From: Sphingobacterium allocomposti
GTDB taxonomy: Bacteria > Bacteroidota > Bacteroidia > Sphingobacteriales > Sphingobacteriaceae
DNA length: 64,000 nt
Assembly (NCBI RefSeq): GCF_008124885.1
Contig: NZ_VNHX01000025.1
Span: 1 to 64,000 of the forward strand
Reading direction: 5' to 3'
Each line of letters opens with the position of its first letter. Positions within the stretch are counted from its first letter, which is position 1. Of the stretch, positions 60,631 to 64,000 are shown in pieces. The notes below the pieces were generated by a model. That model did not search any database, had not been told where the DNA came from, and saw only the letters and a program-made list of their open reading frames with translations. The translations under genes and the position numbers were made by a program.

Positions 60631-60888
60631 ATGTTTCTTCTGCGGACTTTTGTGAAGACTATTAGACTTGTTGTCGCCGCCGCCCTCATATGGGCAATAG
60701 GGGCTTTTGCCAAGGATGAACTGGTGGGGGAGGACGGCCTTTCCTGGTGGTCGGAGGTAGAATGTTTAGCTTCCGGCAAAAACGATAAACAGTGGTTGGA
60801 GGTGCATGCTGACCTTAAGCTGTTTGCTGCAGATTCTGTGCTGGTGTCGTTGAAGGTGTTGTTCAATGGGGCATCTTCGAGGAGTTAA
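60631..60888 (+). CDS. small hypothetical protein with N-terminal membrane/signal segment
   Basis: It has 85 residues, beginning MFLLRTFVKTIRLVVAAALI with a cleavable-looking site at AIGAFA. The mature part has WWSEVECLASGKNDKQWLEV. I recognise no family. A -7 box precedes it and a strong bidirectional terminator follows 22 bases after its stop, so it is likely expressed. Confidence 0.55.
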   Translation: MFLLRTFVKTIRLVVAAALIWAIGAFAKDELVGEDGLSWWSEVECLASGKNDKQWLEVHADLKLFAADSVLVSLKVLFNGASSRS

Positions 60889-60910
60889 GCTTTACATTCG
60901 CTCTTTATAA

Positions 60911-60944
60911 AAAAAGCAACCTCCTATAAAGAGGTTGCTTTTTT
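60911..60944. terminator. bidirectional terminator between the small gene and pyk
   Basis: AAAAAGCAACCTC (60911-60923) pairs with GAGGTTGCTTTTT (60931-60943), with A and T runs on both sides. It serves both convergent genes. Confidence 0.92.
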
Positions 60945-60962
60945 TATCGCCTGAAGACCAGG

Positions 60963-62393
60963 TTATTTGACTTCAGATACACGGATAGTGTTGGTTCTTC
61001 CCTTTTCGTGCAGTGGCGTAGAAGAGGTGTTGATAACGATTTGTCCGGTAGCTACCAGGTCGTGTTCTTTAAGCAGCCTGTTGACATCCTGAATCGTTCC
61101 ATCCGTACTTTCGAATTTCTCATAAATAAATACGCGTACACCCCATACCAAGCTCAACAAGTTCAATAATTTCTTGTTGCCTGTGAAAACATAAATATCG
61201 GCATCAGGGCGGTAGCTTGAGATTTCGAACGCGGTATAGCCCGACGAGGTCATTACGGCGATGGCCGAAGCCTGGGTATGCTCTGCAAGATAGATCGACG
61301 AGCCACAGATAGCGTCAGGGATAATTGTAGGTGCCTGTTGTACGCTTTCTTTACGGCTGTAATAAGGGTATGATGTGTGCTCCACATGCGTAATAATCTT
61401 GGCCATGGTCTCGATGACAATCTCGGGAAACTCGCCTACAGAGGTTTCTCCGCTTAACATCACCGCATCAGCTCCATCCAGTACGGAGTTTGCTACGTCG
61501 TTCACCTCCGCACGCGTAGGACGTGGCGTTGTGATCATACTTTCCAGCATCTGGGTTGCAATGATGACAGGTTTAGACAGGTTACGGCATTTCTGCACGA
61601 TCATTTTCTGTAATCCCGGAACTTCTTCCATCGGCATTTCGACGCCGAGGTCGCCGCGGGCCACCATGACGGCATCTGTCGCCTCGATAATAGCATCGAT
61701 ATTGTCAATAGCCTCCGGCTTTTCGATCTTTGCTACGACCAACGCATGGCTTCCTTTAGCTTTAATGATCTCCTTACACTGCACAATATCCTCTGCCGAG
61801 CGTACGAAAGACATCGCTATCCAATCTGCGCCGTTGTCTAACGCGAAGTTTAAGTTGTCCAGGTCCTCTTCTGTCAGGGAAGGTATAGATACCTTTGTAT
61901 TCGGAAGGTTAACCCCTTTGCGCGACGTTAGAACGCCACCATGGATCACTTCGCACTTTACCGTGTCTTTGTGATTTGTGCTTAAAACGCGGAGCTGCAG
62001 CTTTCCGTCGTCGAGCAAGATAATCTCTCCCTCTTTGACATCATTAGGAAAGTTTTCGTATGTGATATATATACGGTTTTCATCACCGATGAGTTCTTCT
62101 GTTGTGATTTCCACTGCAGAGCCGTTAATTAATACGGCGCCGCCTTCCTTCATCTTTCCGATGCGGATTTTAGGACCTTGGAGATCCGCTAAGATGCCGA
62201 CATTAAAAGGGTGCTCATTATTAATTTCCCGGATGGTTTTGATCGTTTTTAAATGATCCTCCTGGCTTCCGTGTGAAAAGTTCAGGCGGCAAACATCCAC
62301 ACCTTTGGCAATCATATTGGTCAATATACTTTTGTCCGACGATGCTGGACCAAGTGTGGCTACGATTTTTGTCCTTTTTTGAATCTTGTTCAT
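60963..62393 (-). CDS. pyk: pyruvate kinase
   Basis: This 476-residue glycolytic enzyme converts phosphoenolpyruvate and ADP to pyruvate and ATP. It has KIVATLGPASSDKSILTNMI, VCRLNFSHGSQEDH, ILADLQGPKIRIG, MVARGDLGVEMPMEEVPGLQ (active site) and IIATQMLESMITTPRPTRAE. The C-terminal regulatory domain has AIAVMTSSGYTAFEISSYRP. The length is typical of the single-gene type. An exact -7 box is upstream on the minus strand at 62454-62461. Confidence 0.98.
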   Translation of the reverse strand: MNKIQKRTKIVATLGPASSDKSILTNMIAKGVDVCRLNFSHGSQEDHLKTIKTIREINNEHPFNVGILADLQGPKIRIGKMKEGGAVLINGSAVEITTEELIGDENRIYITYENFPNDVKEGEIILLDDGKLQLRVLSTNHKDTVKCEVIHGGVLTSRKGVNLPNTKVSIPSLTEEDLDNLNFALDNGADWIAMSFVRSAEDIVQCKEIIKAKGSHALVVAKIEKPEAIDNIDAIIEATDAVMVARGDLGVEMPMEEVPGLQKMIVQKCRNLSKPVIIATQMLESMITTPRPTRAEVNDVANSVLDGADAVMLSGETSVGEFPEIVIETMAKIITHVEHTSYPYYSRKESVQQAPTIIPDAICGSSIYLAEHTQASAIAVMTSSGYTAFEISSYRPDADIYVFTGNKKLLNLLSLVWGVRVFIYEKFESTDGTIQDVNRLLKEHDLVATGQIVINTSSTPLHEKGRTNTIRVSEVK

Positions 62394-62453
62394 TTACAGT
62401 ATTTTATTTGTGTATGCTTGTTTATATTCTTTGCTTAGAAAAAACATGATATG

Positions 62454-62461
62454 CAAAAATA
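62454..62461 (-). promoter_or_regulatory. -7 box of pyk
   Basis: On the minus strand TATTTTTG matches TAnnTTTG, about 60 bases before the start codon. A near-perfect palindrome lies upstream of it at 62492-62506. Confidence 0.45.
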
Positions 62462-62491
62462 GCAATCTGTTTTTAAGTTAGGTTTACTAAT

Positions 62492-62506
62492 GTGTAAAAT
62501 TTACAC
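62492..62506. promoter_or_regulatory. 15-bp palindrome upstream of pyk, possible operator
   Basis: GTGTAAAATTTACAC is a perfect odd palindrome. It lies about 30 bases upstream of the pyk -7 box, around the -35 to -40 region, where a regulator could act. Confidence 0.4.
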
Positions 62507-62523
62507 TTTGCTAAGTCAAAACA

Positions 62524-63030
62524 CTAAAATATAAGATTTTCTTTGGATTTCAATGAAGTAGGGTCTAATTCTTTTGCCAATATCACTTCGGAGATGCTCT
62601 TTACACCGTCTAATAAGGCGCGTAAATCCTCCTGATCAATATAATGTTTGATGAGAAGGAAGTAGTCGAAGTTTGGCAGTTCGGGGATCAATATAGCCCC
62701 TTCGAGGCTGCGGTTGTTGATGAGGTAGAACTCCGACTCGAAGTTGGCCTCGCAATACCGGTAGGTAATAAAGTGGTGCTTCAGCAGTTTCTTTTGGCGG
62801 TTCCGCTCGAAGACAATGTGATAATCCATTTCGTCCTTATCCTTCTCCTTCACGTAACCTTTATGGTCAATATAGTCTTCCTTACCGCGTACGAAAGCCA
62901 AACCTGTGTGCTTATATATAAAATGACAAAGACGATAATCACGGAGTGGTGAGCTGATACCGACCAATACGAAGTCCAACTCCAGGTCGACATCCATATC
63001 CAAGGTTAAATGTTTCTTTATCACGCTCAC
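62524..63030 (-). CDS. IPExxxVDY family protein
   Basis: From GTG 63030 the protein has 168 residues (VSVIKKHLTLDMDVDLELDF). The frame extends to 63129 but those residues come from repeat-like DNA (gaggaggttgataaggttaa) and are unlikely to be coding. The family motif appears as LIPELPNFDYFLLI. Other conserved parts are LRDYRLCHFIYKHTGLAFVR and FESEFYLINNR. The family is confined to Bacteroidota and has no known function. It lies between pyk and the acpP region, as in related genomes. Confidence 0.88.
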   Translation of the reverse strand: MSVIKKHLTLDMDVDLELDFVLVGISSPLRDYRLCHFIYKHTGLAFVRGKEDYIDHKGYVKEKDKDEMDYHIVFERNRQKKLLKHHFITYRYCEANFESEFYLINNRSLEGAILIPELPNFDYFLLIKHYIDQEDLRALLDGVKSISEVILAKELDPTSLKSKENLIF

Positions 63031-63249
63031 AGTTTTGGAAATTAACCCCGAAGTTAGTAAAAAGTTGGAGAAAATTGAGGAGGTTGATAAGGTTAATAGA
63101 GTTGAGGAGGTTGGGTAAAGTTGGGACACGATTGGGTTTGGTAGATAAAAAAAATTTTTTTAATATTGAATGTAGGCCTGATGACGATGGGTTTTAAAAC
63201 AAATACAAGGTGAAAACGTTCTTATTTCAAATCTTCCAATCAAAAAAGG

Positions 63250-63280
63250 TTTGATAATTGGGGAAATTTATTTTTCTTTG
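63250..63280 (+). promoter_or_regulatory. acpP promoter
   Basis: TTTG (63250-63253) and TTTCTTTG (63273-63280) are 19 bases apart. The -7 box has T for A at position 2. The acpP ATG follows after 33 bases. Confidence 0.5.
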
Positions 63281-63313
63281 CACAGATTTATTAAACAATT
63301 AAATTATAAAATC

Positions 63314-63553
63314 ATGTCAGATATCGCATCAAGAGTAAAAGCAATTATCGTTGAGAAGTTAGGTGTAGATGAAAACGAAGTAACACCAGAGGCTTCATTC
63401 ACGAATGATTTAGGTGCAGACTCACTTGACACAGTTGAGTTGATCATGGAATTCGAAAAAGAATTTAACGTAGCTATTCCAGACGATCAAGCTGAAAACA
63501 TCAGTACAGTAGGTCAGGCTATCTCTTACTTGGAAAAGAACGTTAATAACTAA
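63314..63553 (+). CDS. acpP: acyl carrier protein
   Basis: This 79-residue cytosolic carrier of growing fatty acyl chains has the phosphopantetheine site LGADSLDTVELIMEFE with Ser37. ATG 63314 is chosen because upstream codons (MIIGEIYFSL) lie in the promoter region and the MSDIASRVKAII opening is canonical. fabF follows after 22 bases in the same operon. Confidence 0.98.
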   Translation: MSDIASRVKAIIVEKLGVDENEVTPEASFTNDLGADSLDTVELIMEFEKEFNVAIPDDQAENISTVGQAISYLEKNVNN

Positions 63554-63575
63554 TTTATTAGGCCAAACATATTTA

Positions 63576-64000
63576 ATGGAGCTTAAAAGAGTAGTTGTAA
63601 CAGGGTTAGGCGCTCTTACACCACTAGGCAACACGGTCGCAGCATACTGGGACGGGTTGATTAATGGTGTAAGTGGCGCTGCTCCTATTACGCATTTCGA
63701 TGCATCAAAATTTAAGACCCAATTCGCTTGTGAAGTGAAGGGATTTGATCCGCACGAATTTATGGATCGCAAGGAGGCTCGCAAAGTCGATCCTTTTGTA
63801 CAGTATGCTATTGCTTCTACTGACGAAGCAGTGAAGGATGCTGGTTTAGAATTTGATAAGCTGGATACCAACCGGATCGGCGTGATCTGGGGCTCAGGTA
63901 TCGGTGGTTTAAAAACCTTTTTTGAAGAGGTGGCCAGTTTCGCTAAGGGCGACGGAACACCTCGGTTCAATCCATTTTTCATTCCGAAGATGTTGGTTGA
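63576..64000 (+). CDS. fabF: 3-oxoacyl-ACP synthase II, 5' part only
   Basis: The open frame from ATG 63576 reaches the window end with 141 full codons. It begins MELKRVVVTGLGALTPLGNT and has FDASKFKTQFACEVKGFDP, DPFVQYAIASTDEAVKDAGL and RIGVIWGSGIGGLKTFFEEV, the N-terminal half of a KAS II thiolase fold. The catalytic Cys lies beyond the window. It elongates acyl-ACP and is co-transcribed with acpP. Confidence 0.96.
   Translation, partial: MELKRVVVTGLGALTPLGNTVAAYWDGLINGVSGAAPITHFDASKFKTQFACEVKGFDPHEFMDRKEARKVDPFVQYAIASTDEAVKDAGLEFDKLDTNRIGVIWGSGIGGLKTFFEEVASFAKGDGTPRFNPFFIPKMLV

Noticed and set aside
1..64000. A defence island or new multi-gene defence system
   Set aside because: The only nuclease/helicase genes are the housekeeping AddAB-like pair; the HerA-like ATPase stands alone without a NurA-type nuclease or other partner.

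Overview
The window looks like chromosomal DNA of a Sphingobacteriaceae-type member of the Bacteroidota (Pedobacter/Sphingobacterium/Parapedobacter relatives; the genus cannot be fixed by reading alone). The reasons are three SusC/SusD pairs, GLPGLI and IPExxxVDY family proteins, a long C-terminal tail on ribosomal protein S16, a Y_Y_Y sensor with a LuxR-type helix-turn-helix, many LxxC lipoproteins, and -7 promoter boxes of the TAnnTTTG type.

Layout. 1-10.4 kb: two tandem SusC/SusD pairs, each closed by a strong terminator, with copied leader and signal-peptide sequence. 10.4-13.8 kb: an eroding accessory stretch with a frameshifted small PH-like membrane gene, an IS5-type transposase fragment, a lipoprotein gene, and a 670-bp array of 32 degenerate 21-bp units. 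13.8-24.7 kb: Mrp/ApbC ATPase, then a polysaccharide-utilisation locus (sensor-regulator, SusC, SusD, PKD lipoprotein, GH16 endo-glucanase) probably aimed at a laminarin-type beta-glucan. 24.9-35.3 kb: a membrane GT51 peptidoglycan glycosyltransferase with a long extra domain, hypoxanthine phosphoribosyltransferase, and an AddAB-like helicase/nuclease pair split by repeats. 35.8-44.9 kb: a lipoprotein, rpsP, a SAM-I riboswitch with metF, a DUF2723 membrane glycosyltransferase-like protein, glnS and rimM. 45.3-55.6 kb: an FAD-binding-like secreted protein, beta-carbonic anhydrase with a SulP transporter, a small exported protein, HerA-like ATPase, a sugar-nucleotidyltransferase, dnaK, a thioredoxin-fold protein and an MmcQ/YjbR protein. 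56.3-64 kb: a TonB-dependent receptor with GLPGLI partner, a small exported protein, pyruvate kinase, an IPExxxVDY protein, acpP and the start of fabF.

How they work together. The clearest functional unit is 15-24.7 kb: the sensor detects an oligosaccharide in the periplasm, the GH16 lipoprotein cuts the glucan at the cell surface, the SusD and PKD lipoproteins bind it, and the SusC barrel imports it. SulP plus carbonic anhydrase form a bicarbonate unit. acpP-fabF is the usual fatty-acid pair. Intergenic gaps carry several families of dispersed repeats (81-bp tandem units, a 22-bp perfect palindrome, REP-like sequences, a 355-bp duplication). No tRNA, rRNA, CRISPR array or intact mobile element was recognised.

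The most unusual item is the 21-bp array at 12916-13585. Its units are near-palindromic, spaced by exactly two helical turns with only two one-base slips, yet it is interrupted by stop codons and so is unlikely to be a protein gene. No complete new defence or metabolic system was found.
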